Positions 1-9,079 of a stretch of DNA of 22,563 nt are shown here, in pieces (positions within the stretch are counted from its first letter, which is position 1; each line of letters begins with the position of its first letter). The DNA lies in assembly GCA_016098155.1 (NCBI GenBank), contig JAAAJB010000565.1, positions 1 to 22,563 of the forward strand, written 5' to 3'. Both the position numbers and the translations under genes were made by a program. Source of the DNA: Actinomortierella ambigua. Lineage: Eukaryota > Mortierellomycota > Mortierellomycetes > Mortierellales > Mortierellaceae. The notes below the pieces were generated by a model. The model was not told where the DNA came from and ran no database searches. It worked only from the letters and a program-made list of their open reading frames with translations.

Positions 1-642
1 GAGGAGGTCATCGATGATGACGACGATAGGTGGATCTTGGCTCGCTCACACGACTGGTGGAACTGGCTCAGTGTGAATGGGCTCGTGGTAATGTCTTCGT
101 TGTACTGCCGCCATACCTCTTCTTTGCACGACTCGAGCAGCACGTTTGTAAAGCTGTCCCCGCCGAGCCGTGTGTCGCTCGCCACAGACTGTACCCGCGG
201 CACCACGAGAGAGAGAGAAAGGAGAAAGGTAAATATCCGAGGATCAAAAGCGAAAGTGGAGTGAAAAAAAAAATAAAAACCACACACAAACAAACAAATG
301 GGCTGAGCAGATTGGCGAGAGATCCACATTTTAATGAAAGTGTAGAGAGTTTTGGACCGGTCCTTCGATTCGAGGTTGCTATCGTTGGGCCTGGCCTTCC
401 TGGTGTCCATGATTCATCATCGCTTCAGGTATTGCCGGCATAGGTTATCGAATGATTCCATTTTCGTGTATTGCTGGGACCTGAGCACAACATCAGATAG
501 TCCCCCTGGTTTCAGCAAGACTGGAGGCGTATCTTTCAATGTGTGACTAACAGCAAATCGTACAACAGATGTGTGGGATTCGCGGACAAGACTCAATTGA
601 AACATACCCAAGGTCAATGCCGATGGCGCCTTCGAAGATCTG
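1..642 (-). pseudogene. Truncated, internally deleted copy of the Hsp70-like gene
   Basis: Bases 1-202 align without gaps to 5407-5608 (constant offset 5406, scattered substitutions). The match then jumps about 680 bp and resumes at a GA tract, so that about 210-642 matches about 6305-6728. The copy therefore keeps a piece of the Hsp70 coding region, the 5' part of the intron and most of exon 1. It has lost the central coding region and the 3' splice site. The match ends at 642, seven bases before the start codon of the intact gene (6735), so the initiator ATG is also missing. Retention of intron sequence indicates DNA-level duplication and not retroposition. No functional protein can be made from this piece. 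The left end lies outside the window, so the C-terminal part may continue there. Confidence 0.9.
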
Positions 643-668
643 AGAGAGGCCTTAATTCTTGTGGTGCC
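642..668 (+). repeat. Left arm of an inverted repeat
   Basis: This 27-base stretch, beginning TGAGAGAGGCC, is the reverse complement of 4607-4634 apart from one extra base in the right arm. Similarity stops on the inner side after GGTGC. The left arm starts where the truncated Hsp70 copy loses its match to the intact gene. The arms enclose the Crypton-type recombinase. Confidence 0.75.
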
Positions 669-1572
669 AGACTTGGCTGGGCCTTCCTAGGAATTGAGTG
701 CCCAGTGGGGTGAAGTTGATCTTGCTCGTTCGGGGTTTGTTATTACACTATAAATGTCGAGGATGCAGAGGCGATTTCACATTGCAACGGCAGAGGCTCG
801 TGGAACACTGAGCTGCATTCAGCCCCATCCTTACTCTGCGTTTGCTTGGCGTGTTGCGGGCGGCTGAGGTACTGTGACAAGGTCAAACAGGTGGGTCGTC
901 GCGAAAGCAGGACACAACTCGAATTTGAAAGAGAAGGTAAAGAGACATTAGGTTGCCGTTGAGCTAATGAACGCAGGTGCAATTGCCATACACGCGGCAG
1001 TGCTTGTGTGCTGGTGATGTCCCTCTGTACCTGGGATACATCTGTGCCGCGTTGGACTAGATGACAGTTGGAAGAAGGTCCTGCCCTATGATAGAGGCTA
1101 ACCCTCATAAGCTTATTTCCCTTTATGGATTTCGCACGAAGCTTACACTTAGACAACGCTTGTATTTTGACCCAGCGGATCAGCGGATTGAGAGTCGATG
1201 CATGGTTGAAATGGCAAATTGATCAATTCATCCATTTCATCGCTTGGTACGACGCACATCACACACACACACATACACACACACTCACACACACATACAC
1301 ACACACACTCTCTCTCATCTCTCCTTGGCATCCTTGGTAGGTGTTTTTCTCACTTGCCATGCGGTACCCGCAGCTAATCATCCCTTCGCCACTGGCAAGA
1401 AGTGGATTTAGTTGGCCAAGGAATCAAATAGTGCTTCTTTTTGTGTAAAGACGGCGTTCCTCTTGTTATTGATATAATGATTCGATCGGCCTCCCCTTCC
1501 CAACTGATTATCACCACTTTTTCCACCTTTCCCCACCTTTTCACACTCACAAGTTCCCTTTGGCTACTTAAG
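669..1572. other. Stretch without a recognised gene
   Basis: I see no conserved coding region here. A minus-strand open frame at 743-1156 has no recognisable domain and is biased in composition. A TATA-like TACACTATAAATG lies at about 745-757. The stretch ends in an AC microsatellite and a pyrimidine-rich segment directly upstream of the recombinase, which is where its promoter and 5' leader would lie. Confidence 0.5.
1259..1318. repeat. (AC)n microsatellite, imperfect
   Basis: About 60 bp of CA/AC dinucleotides interrupted by single T substitutions (ACAT, ACTC), followed by a short CT run. Confidence 0.95.
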
Positions 1573-3539
1573 ATGACCTCAGGTGGTGGGCACGTCAGTG
1601 TAGCTGTCGGGAGCTCGATCCGAGCTGATCGCGCTGCCCTAGTCTCGTCCACAGTGCCCGTAGGCGACGATGTTGATGATGTGTTGATGTTTGGGGAGGA
1701 AGAATCTGTTAACGTTGCGGTTGATGGCGATGTCGACGCGACTACGTTTGCGGTTCATCTCGCTGCCACTACAAAGACTACCAAAGACCATATGCACGCC
1801 GAAAACACGACAAGGAACTACGCTATCTATTTAAATGGAGGGCGCAGGTACTGTGCTTCCATTGGCAAGCCTGGCGCGTTGGACAAGATCACCATGGATA
1901 CGCCATTGGTCCTCAAAGCCTATATTGCATCCAAATGCGAGAAGATTGTGCAAGAGGAGAAGGAGGTAGACCAGGAGGCGGAGCGGGAGGTAGAGCTTCT
2001 AGAGCAGGATGGCAACAATGAGGCAGGCAAGACTAAGAGCAAGAATAGGAGCAAGAGCGAGAAAGACGACAAGCCCAAGTCGCTCAGTACTGCAGAGGCG
2101 ATTCGGGCGGCCTGGAAACTCTATTACAGGCAGACGTTCAAGGTCCAAGATGGCTGGAGAGTGGAGGAGAATGGCAAGTGCATTGGGAACCCTGTGGATG
2201 ACATTGACCTCTCTCAGTACATCCAGACCCTCCGGAAGCAGCATAAGAGAGAGAGAGTCATCCGACACAGCATTGCCATCAATCTTCAATCCATGGAGAG
2301 GCTGATGGCGTACTTAGATCGCCCTGACGTGCGCGAGGACCATGGTCTTGCCAAGTGCCTTTTTTTCCAAGCCTACGCAGCGACAGGGTTCTACCTTTGG
2401 ACTAGGTACGCGATCTGTCACTTGCCTCTGATTCTTCAATCTGCATCTCTTACTCTACTAACACTGCCTGGTTCGCTTCCGTGCTTGCTTTGGCTTTAGA
2501 AACGACGAGCTGCCCAGGCTCCAAGGTCATATGATTGAAGGCCTTGGCGTTGGCGACGACGAGATGGTGTTTAAAACGCTGAAAACTGGTAGTCATTACT
2601 TCAAGATCAAGCTCGCCTTTCGAAAGACAAATCAAGGGGACGCCACCAAGTGTAAGTACGACTTTTGATTGGCCTTCTCGACATATCTCTACACAGGTAC
2701 ACCCAGAGAAAGAGATACAATTGGTTGCGTCGCACAAACAAACGCCACCTCTCACATACCATGTCTCTTTCACCTTCTCTTCTCCACCATACTTTGCAGG
2801 CAATGTCTATCAAGTCCACCCACAGCCAGACAGCCCCCTGACGTGCTGCTACACCAGGCTGCTCAATTGGTTGGTCTATCTCAGGAAAATTGGTCACCCT
2901 CTCAGGAGCGAAGACTACGTCTTCCCCACCCTTGGTGCCCGAGGTGATGTCAGGCTCCATCAAAAAGTCTCGCCTGATTCTATCCAGCGATACCTTGACG
3001 TCTTCACCAAGGAGGCTGGCCTGATTAAGGATACAGCCAGGGCCCGCTACACCACCCACTGCTTCCGTCGTGGAGGAGCGCAACATTGCTTCATGTTTAA
3101 GAGTCCCCGGTGGTCGCTCAAGGCGTGCAAGTGGTGGGGCAGCTGGTCGAAGGGTGCGGAGCGTAGGGCGATCGTGAACTACTTGATGAACGAGACCTCA
3201 GCATACGAGGAGTCCTTCGAAGATCAGTACTCAGAGGATCGTGCCGCTTACAAGCATACCACTTCCATGGGCGAAGAGTACAACGACGAGGCACCCTCCG
3301 AATTGTCTCGATTGCGTGGCGAGGTGAATAGCCTCCGTGTCGACCTTCAACAGCTCCAAGCCCAGGTCCTAGCCCAAACTGAAATCCTCCAGCGGATTGC
3401 CCAAGGTATCCCTCAGCAGCAACAGCCCCAGGGCATCCCTCTGCAGCAACATCAATCTTTCACGATGCAGCACCATCAAGAACAGCCAGCGCAGTGCTCC
3501 ATTGGATACTCCTCCTCTATCGATCAGCAGCAGGAATAA
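1573..3539 (+). CDS. Crypton-type tyrosine recombinase, truncated by an in-frame stop
   Basis: Predicted exons are 1573-2405, 2500-2651 and 2800-3539. The introns are GT-AG (94 and 148 bp, donors GTACGC and GTAAGT). They join to 574 codons. Residues about 180-275 are helical and charged, like the core-binding domain of tyrosine recombinases. Catalytic candidates are Arg278 in WTRNDE (its codon is split by intron 1), Lys320 in FRKTNQ, His415/Arg418 in HCFRRGG, Trp444 in WGSWSKG and nucleophile Tyr456 in VNYLMNE, so the set looks complete. The family relates to fungal Crypton recombinases and the Ndc10 fold. A coiled-coil-like segment (about 500-540) leads into poly-Gln. The frame then hits TAA at 3537-3539 but continues open to 3899. 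The start is uncertain: ATG 1573 follows a pyrimidine-rich leader, and an in-frame ATG lies at 1477. Confidence 0.75.
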
Positions 3540-3899
3540 CAGCAACAAGAAGAGAGTGTGGCTCAACCTCGCCAGCTGATCCCCGTAGCAAAAACAGTAC
3601 AAGAGGTCGACAAGCAATGGCGCTTTGGTATGCCTTCGCATGGCCCCTTCATGCCCTTAAAGGACTGGCCTTCAAACATGCGTAGTGGAGCCATTTCCGC
3701 TCTTTACTCACAGCGCAAGACAGTTGCAATGGAGTTTGAGCGCCACCAGTACAGCATGGAGTCCCTCAAGAACACGCATGGCGATGCAGTGAACAGCCTT
3801 GGCGAGCTGAGGAAGTCAATTAAGAGAAAAAGAGAGGAACAGGAGGGGGAAGAGGAGGGAGCTGAAGATAGGGAGAGGTTTGCCTTCAGAGGAGAGTGA
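3540..3899 (+). pseudogene. GCR1_C-like DNA-binding tail severed from the recombinase
   Basis: This is the same reading frame as exon 3, resuming directly after the TAA with QQQEES and running 119 codons to TGA at 3897-3899. It holds a GCR1_C-like pattern: a conserved Trp-Gly pair (KQWRFGMPSHG), then PLKDWP and YSQRKTVAMEFERH, ending in a basic/acidic stretch (KSIKRKREEQEGEEEG). GCR1_C domains are the usual C-terminal DNA-binding part of fungal Crypton recombinases. No ATG near its beginning suggests independent translation. It would be made only by stop readthrough, by splicing out the stop, or in an ancestral intact copy. A single C-to-T change (CAA to TAA) in the Gln run explains the break. 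Confidence 0.7.
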
Positions 3900-3954
3900 C
3901 AAGGCCTTTTTTCGCAGCTTTCTCCCTCTATAAACATCGGATATCACAATATAG

Positions 3955-3960
3955 AATAAA
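3955..3960 (+). terminator. Poly(A) signal AATAAA
   Basis: An AATAAA hexamer lies 56 bases after the end of the GCR1_C-like frame and about 420 bases after the premature TAA. This supports an original transcript covering both parts. Confidence 0.45.
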
Positions 3961-4309
3961 GCTCTAAGGAATGGATTGGAGGCCTTTTAGCAGAAGGGGG
4001 GAAACAGAGGGCCTGGAAAGACGTACTTTGTTAGGCATTGTCGAAAAGGCCTCTCATGACGTTTGCGACTGAACGGTGGATGGTGCTTGTGTTGCATGTC
4101 AGTTTCAAAAATTCCAGCAAGCGTGTATTGACTCTTTAGTCAACAACGAAATCCGGAAGACGGAGGTTGCGGACGCCATGGCTATCATTGGGGTGTTTGC
4201 ACCGTCAATGTCCACGAGGACGAATGGAAGAATCATTCGCCAGAAAGCGTCTGCTTGCACTCGCAAAATTGACTACCGGGCTCCCCGAGGTGAATTTTGA
4301 CGACGGTGC
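3961..4309. other. Stretch without a recognised gene
   Basis: Short frames on the plus strand between 4076 and 4330 look slightly protein-like but are broken by stops, and I cannot assign them to a family. No repeat or RNA gene is apparent. The stretch may hold the 3' end of the Crypton. Confidence 0.4.
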
Positions 4310-4873
4310 CATGATGGAGCATAATTTATTTGCCTAGCTTGATAAAATAGTTTGGAATACCTGCCATCGAAGTCTGTCGACTTCAGTTCGGAGAGCACGT
4401 TTGTTGCCTCGCACCCCTCATTCAAATTATCCATTCCAAAGCACCATACATCAGACTCTCTGTGAAAACTCGTGGGCTGATGCTGTTGGAGGAGGTCGGA
4501 ACGTTTGGTGTGCCGACAACGACCGCAACAATTCCGTCGCTTGCCAAGGTATACTGAGTGGATGAATCTCTCCAATTTGTTGCAGTGTAAATGCTGAGGC
4601 GCTTCAGCACCACAAGAATTAACGGCCTCTCTCATTTGCAATGTATAGGCTGATATTCAGAGTATCTCCAGTTATGACTTGCACGGATTGAAGCGGCCGT
4701 AGAGCTACATGGATCTCAAAAACGCCAAAACTCGTTTGATATAGCTTTAAAGGCACCGTCAACATAGGATAACCACCAACTGAGAGCTCAAAGTCTTGAC
4801 TATTACTCTTTTGGCGTGGCTGAACATCAGTGCATCCGCACTCTCTACCTGTGGATTCCCAAATAAATTCACG
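4310..4873 (-). pseudogene. Degenerate minus-strand gene fragment, family unknown
   Basis: Reading the minus strand from 4873, directly after an AG that could be a 3' splice site, a stop-free frame of about 84 codons runs to TAA at 4619-4621. It has a convincing beta-strand-like composition, with segments such as FELSVGGYPMLTVPLKLYQ and VQVITGDTLNISLYIANERG. Two other frames are then open to about 4310: SIYTATNWRDSSTQYTLASD in one, and SDVWCFGMDNLNEG followed by LKSTDFDGRYSKLFYQARQ in the other. This is what a coding sequence with one or more frameshifts looks like, though an intron starting at GTTAAT is not excluded. I do not recognise the family. The right arm of the inverted repeat falls at the first frame change. 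It lies just downstream of the Hsp70-like gene on the same strand. Confidence 0.4.
4607..4634 (-). repeat. Right arm of an inverted repeat
   Basis: The reverse complement of this 28-base stretch matches 642-668 with one inserted G (GGCCGTTAATT against GGCCTTAATT). It falls within the degenerate minus-strand gene, at the point where its first reading frame ends. Confidence 0.75.
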
Positions 4874-5015
4874 CTACATAGCTCCCTCATCACACACACT
4901 ACTATGGGTACTGCCATTTTGGAATCTGCTGGGATGATATGGGGGTATGTGTATTTGTTCAAGAATAGGCTACAGAGAGTATCGAGTTTCTTCTTTCCTT
5001 CGGCTCCTCCTTTTT

Positions 5016-6288
5016 TTAAGCTTCCTTCACGGCCATCGGTCCTCCAAAGAGGACATGGCCATAGTATGCTGCTCCGTATGCAGCAAACTCATCCGGACTG
5101 AGAGCCTTCTCGCCCAATGTGCGCACCTCACTCGGTGTCAAGCTGAGGGCCTCGTCCAGCGTTCGCAGAGGCTTGTCCACAAAGACATCTTGCAGCAGCG
5201 ACCGCACCCTTGGCATCGATGTCGAGCCACCGACCAAGAAGATCTCGTCAACGTCCGATTTGTGCAGATGGGCTCCCTTGAGGGCCTGTTCGATGACCTG
5301 GATCACGCGGTTGAACAGGTTGGAGCTCAGCTCCTCAAACCGCTCCCGCGAGATTTCGGTCGAGTACGAAAATCCATGGACGAGCGAGTAGATCCCAAAC
5401 GCTGTTGAGGAGGTCATCGATGATGACGACGATAGGTGGATCTTGGCTCGCTCACACGACTGGTGGAACTGGCTCAGCGTGAATGGGTCCGTGGTAATGT
5501 CCTCGTTGTACTGCCGCCGTACCTCTTCCTTGCATGACTCGAGCAGCACGTTTGTAAAGCTGTCCCCGCCGAGCCGTGTGTCGCTCGCCACAGACTGTAC
5601 CCGCGGCAGCGCGTTCGGCTCGTTGCTCGCCGACAGGAGCGTCGCCTCGCAGCTCTTGCCGCCCAAGTGGAAAACCAGAATCTTCTTCATCGCCGTCTCT
5701 TCGCCATAACGGTGCACATAGGGCAATACTGCTGCAACGGGCTTGTCGATCAGATGTACCGAGCAGATCCCCGCCAGCTCCGCCGCCTCCTTGATCGCCT
5801 GCCGTTGCGCTCGGTTGAAGCTGGCCGGCACGGTGATGACGGCCTTGTTGATCCGCTTCTGGAGATAGTTCTCGGCCGTATTCTTCATGGTGGCAATGAC
5901 CTTGGCCGACATCTCCTGTGGCGAGAACACCTTGACTTGGTTCTTGACCTTGACCTGGATGAACGGCTGTAGGTCCCGGTTCACGACCTGAAAGGGCCAG
6001 CGCTGCATCCGTGCCTGGATCTCGGGGTCGTCGTAGCGTCGCCCGATGATGTGCATCAGGTCAAAGACCGTGTTGGTCTCGCCCATGATCACCTCGCTCC
6101 TCGCAGACTCGCCTACGATGCACCGCTCCTCGGTGAACCCGACAAAGGCAGGTGTCGTCGTCGGCTCACCCTCATCGTCAGCAATGACGTGTACGCCTCC
6201 ATTCTCCCACACGGCAACGCAGGCAGTCGTGTTGCTATTCCGACCGAGGTATCCGTTTAAAGATCCGAGGAAGAAACAGAAAATAAGA

Positions 6289-6320
<32 letters not shown>

Positions 6321-6735
6321 GACAGGTAAATATCCGAGGATCAAAAGTGAAAAAAAAAAATAAAAAAACACACACAAACAAACAAACGGGCTGAGCAGAT
6401 TGGCGAGAGATCCACACTTTAATGAAAGTGTGGAGAGTTTTGGACCGGTCCTTCGATTCAGGGTTGCTATCGTTGGGCCTGGCCTTCCTGGTGTCCATGA
6501 TTTATAGTCGCTTCAGGTATTGTCGCCATAGGTTGTCGAATGCTTCCATTTTTGTGTGTTGCTGGGAGCCAATGGCCCTGGGCACAACATCGGATAGCCC
6601 CCCTGGTTTCAGGCGCATCTTTCAATGTGTGACCAACAGCAAATCGTACAACAGATGCGTAGGATTTGGGGACAAGATTTAATGAAGCACATACCCAAGG
6701 TCAATGCCGATGGCGCCTTCGAAGATCTCACTCAT
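5016..6735 (-). CDS. Divergent Hsp70-like protein, nucleotide-binding domain only
   Basis: Exon 1 is 6735-6695 and exon 2 is 6234-5016. The 460-bp intron 6694-6235 (GTATGT...AATAG) restores the Hsp70 N-terminus IGIDLGNTTACVAVW and gives 419 residues. The NBD is collinear with cytosolic Hsp70: NTVFDLMHIIGRRYDDP (69-84), WPFQVVN (93-99), AVITVPASFNRAQRQA (145-160), LVGGSTSMPRVRSLL (347-361), and it ends AAYGAAYYGHVLFGG. The whole substrate-binding domain is absent. By alignment to Hsc70, Lys71 is Met, Glu175 is Lys (IDKPVAA), and the DLGGGTFD phosphate loop is HLGGKSCE. Canonical ATP hydrolysis is therefore unlikely. The frame is intact, so the gene looks maintained. It could be a regulatory pseudo-ATPase or a young expanded paralogue. 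The intron carries a GA microsatellite, and a broken copy lies at 1-642. Confidence 0.88.
6289..6315. repeat. (GA)n microsatellite in the Hsp70-like intron
   Basis: About 27 bp of AG dinucleotides inside the predicted intron. In the broken copy at 1-642 the internal deletion joins coding sequence to a shortened GA tract at about 208-218, so one deletion endpoint lies in this repeat. Confidence 0.9.
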
Positions 6736-6910
6736 GATTTCTTTGGTAGCTGACAGATGCCGAAGAGGAAGAGAAGAGAAGAAAGAAAGAAGGATAGAGA
6801 GAGAGAGGTGGCGGTGGAGTGAAGTTTGAGCTGAGAGATCAAGAAGACGGAAAAATGGATAGAGAACAAAAAGTGACATAAGAAGGAGGAACGCATGTCT
6901 TTTTATTCTA

Positions 6911-6940
6911 CCCCTCCCTTCCCCTCCCTTCCCCTCCCCT
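6911..6940. repeat. CCCCTCCCTT tandem repeat
   Basis: Three ten-base units, the last slightly changed, in the Hsp70-like upstream region. C-runs on one strand make it a possible i-motif/G-rich structure on the other, but the tract is short. Confidence 0.85.
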
Positions 6941-7671
6941 ATGATTTCCTTACTCTCCCCTCTTCCCCTACACAAGGAGACTGCAAATGGCTGCATGAAA
7001 AACTCATGTTTGCATAAGACCGACAGTCCGCCACCACTGGAGTTAGGAGAAAGAGATATCTCGTTGTTGCATCACAACGCATACCCACCCACAGGTACAG
7101 GGCTTTTGTGAAGTGTGCACGACACTCCTTTCCAATGTCCAAGAAACTTTTTTTTTCCTCGCGGCTTCTCTCACTCTCACTCTCATATGCATTCGCGTCC
7201 ATCCGCATAAACAATTGAAGGCTGCAAACAAAAAGGGATGGCACCAATCACGTACTTTTAGGTCCTCGGAGGTGACCCGATCAGCCTTTCTTTCTCTTTA
7301 TGCCACCATCGTCGTCTTGTGTTCCGAATGAGTGGATGGACACCACACAGAGGTGGCTTTCTCCTGGGTGGAGGAAGAAGAGGACGAGGAAGACAAGTCC
7401 GCCACACCTTCTTTTCCATGATGCATTGCATTGTACACCACTTTGCTTCTCTCTGAACACTGTCCAAATGGTAGCCGATCCACAGTTTCGGCTACATGAC
7501 TCTTAAAAATAGTCTGTGCTTGGAAGCACCTCCACGATTACGCACAAACAAGATTCGTGTTTCAGCCGCTCACCTAGAAGATGCGCACGAATTGGTGTAA
7601 CATGTATGACAAGAAAGAAGAGGCGGGATGACAAGGCATTGGCGATATGGTGTTCTTGGACAGCTCTTTGT

Positions 7672-7677
7672 TTTATT
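7672..7677 (-). terminator. Poly(A) signal for the dioxygenase gene
   Basis: AATAAA on the minus strand, about 72 bases downstream of the dioxygenase stop codon at 7749-7751. Confidence 0.4.
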
Positions 7678-7748
7678 TTGGAAGGGCAGGTAGGGGGTAT
7701 GGAGGGCTATCCTGGGAATCCCTGAAACTAAAATAATAAGAAAAGCAG

Positions 7749-8326
7749 TTACTTTTGATGAAGCTTTGGGTGTGGGGCAGGGGGTCCGTACATGATGTCA
7801 CTGCGGATGGCGTACTTGACACCGTCGATGACCGGAGAGCCCTCGTGCAAGAGCGGGTGTTCGAAGATCAAGACCTGGCCCGTTGTCGGGTTGACCCTGA
7901 CCGCCTTGACAGGCTGGGTGCTACCACCCATCTTCTCCTCCAGGAACGAGGTCTCGCCTCCGATACAGTCGCCGTTGAGGTAGATCTGGATCGTCACCTT
8001 GCTGACCTCTCCCGATCCATCCGGTCGCCGATATTCGCCGTCGTAGTGCGGCATGAAGCAGTCGCCGGGCAGGTACTTGAGGAATCGGAATCGTTCATTG
8101 ATGCCCACCACGGGTCGGTTCGCATACGTTGCCGGAACAAAAGGCGCCACACGCTCAAAGACCTTGCGGGCGAATTCGTGGTCGTCAATGATGCATCGGA
8201 GGCTTTTTCGGTACTACAATGTGGTGGAGGGGAATAAGAAGAAGAAAGAGGAGGGGGGATGGTGAGTGGTTAGATGTACCCCTTTGAATTTCCGTGGCAA
8301 GAACAAAAATCCTCCCTCTCTTCTCT

Positions 8327-8389
<63 letters not shown>

Positions 8390-8662
8390 GTGCTCTTATC
8401 TTACCTCGGGAATGAGCTCTTCATGCGACCCCATGTTGACCTTGGCAGGCACATAGCCTTGGTTTTCAGACGCTTGGATCAAAGCCAGGCATTCCTTCTC
8501 GGTAAAGACTTGTTGGAGTGTAAAGGCAAGAATGGGTCCCAACTGGGCGCGACGTGGCAACAACTCAGCAAGAGGAAGCACCTCGGGAGGAGCCAAGGCC
8601 TTGGCGTCAAAACGACCGAGACCTCGTGCAAGACTTGATGGTGAGTTAGATATCGCAGCCAT
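7749..8662 (-). CDS. 2-oxoglutarate/Fe(II)-dependent dioxygenase, prolyl-4-hydroxylase-like
   Basis: Exon 1 is 8662-8405 and exon 2 is 8213-7749. The GT-AG intron 8404-8214 (191 bp) joins IPE to YRKSLRC in phase 0, giving 240 residues. The double-stranded beta-helix region shows the iron-binding facial triad His142 and Asp144 in PHYDGEY and His209 in LLHEGSPV. Lys219, ten residues after the distal His, is the expected 2-oxoglutarate ligand. NERFRFLKYLPGDCF (125-139) is typical of P4Hc-type oxygenases. These enzymes couple oxidative decarboxylation of 2-oxoglutarate to hydroxylation; the substrate cannot be told from sequence. I see no signal peptide, so it is probably cytosolic or nuclear. 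The start is the ATG giving MAAISNS; an upstream in-frame ATG would add a His/Gln/Pro-rich stretch that looks like leader. The intron carries a long CT tract. Confidence 0.88.
8333..8387. repeat. (CT)n microsatellite in the dioxygenase intron
   Basis: About 55 bp of uninterrupted CT, (GA)n on the gene's sense strand, starting some 17 bases inside the 5' splice site. Like the Hsp70-like intron, it places a GA tract in a minus-strand intron. Confidence 0.95.
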
Positions 8663-9079
8663 GGTTGGTTGGTTGGTAGGTTGGTGGTGGTGATGTGTTT
8701 TGTCTTTGAGAACCATGCACCATGCTGTGATTTTATATATTTTTTTTCCTTGCTCCGGTCTTGTGTTCTGCGGGGCGCAGTAAATTTTTTTAGCACCTCC
8801 ACGTTCCAACTACACCGCCACACCCTTACCCCTACTGTAGGCGATGACATCCCAATCAATGTGAGAGGGTTGGGTTGGGGGGAGCATAGTTGCTCTTTCC
8901 TTCTCAGCAAGATGGCGCGGTAGACTAAATACCGATATTGAACTTCATGAACGGGAGCCTAGTTTGAAACAATGCTGTCTTCAGGTAGATCTCTTTGCAA
9001 GCTTTATTCAGGGTGTAATGTTTGACAAAACTCTGCAGCTCTGTATTTCCCTTCTGAGCCACCAATCTCGCACTCCATC
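8663..9079. other. Intergenic, no recognised gene
   Basis: Upstream flank of the dioxygenase gene. The first about 40 bases of the plus strand are GGTTGGTTGGTAGG-like, which is CCAACC on the gene's sense strand and probably 5' leader. I see nothing else that can be assigned. Confidence 0.45.

Larger units (their letters stand above)
1573..3960 (+). mobile_element. Crypton-type DNA transposon (internal part; ends not defined)
   Basis: Cryptons are fungal and animal DNA transposons that move with a tyrosine recombinase and lack classical transposase inverted repeats. The segment carries the expected parts in order: a core-binding-like N-terminal region, a catalytic domain with the R...K...HxxR...W...Y set, a Gln-rich linker, a GCR1_C-like DNA-binding tail, then AATAAA. 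The span given is only the gene and its poly(A) signal. I could not identify Crypton-style terminal direct repeats. An imperfect inverted repeat at 642-668/4607-4634 flanks it, but it is not known to belong to the element. Confidence 0.6.
6736..7748. other. Intergenic, no recognised gene
   Basis: Upstream flank of the Hsp70-like gene and downstream flank of the dioxygenase. Just upstream of 6735 the plus strand is purine-rich (GAAGAG/GAAAGAAAG runs), so the Hsp70 sense strand is pyrimidine-rich there, as in many fungal 5' leaders. I found no convincing heat-shock element (alternating GAA/TTC). Short open frames at 6939-7483 show no domain. Confidence 0.5.

Noticed and set aside
743..1156. Minus-strand open frame of 137 codons
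   Set aside because: No recognisable motif, no supporting splice or poly(A) context, and composition typical of non-coding sequence.
4273..4641. SDVWCFGM segment suggesting a second protein kinase
   Set aside because: It resembles kinase subdomain IX, but the sequence after it (DNLNEG... STDFDGRYSKLF) and the beta-rich segment before it do not follow a kinase domain, and no catalytic loop or APE motif is present.
6736..6996. Heat-shock element upstream of the Hsp70-like gene
   Set aside because: The region is GA-rich but lacks the alternating GAA/TTC inverted units, so GAA occurrences are explained by composition.
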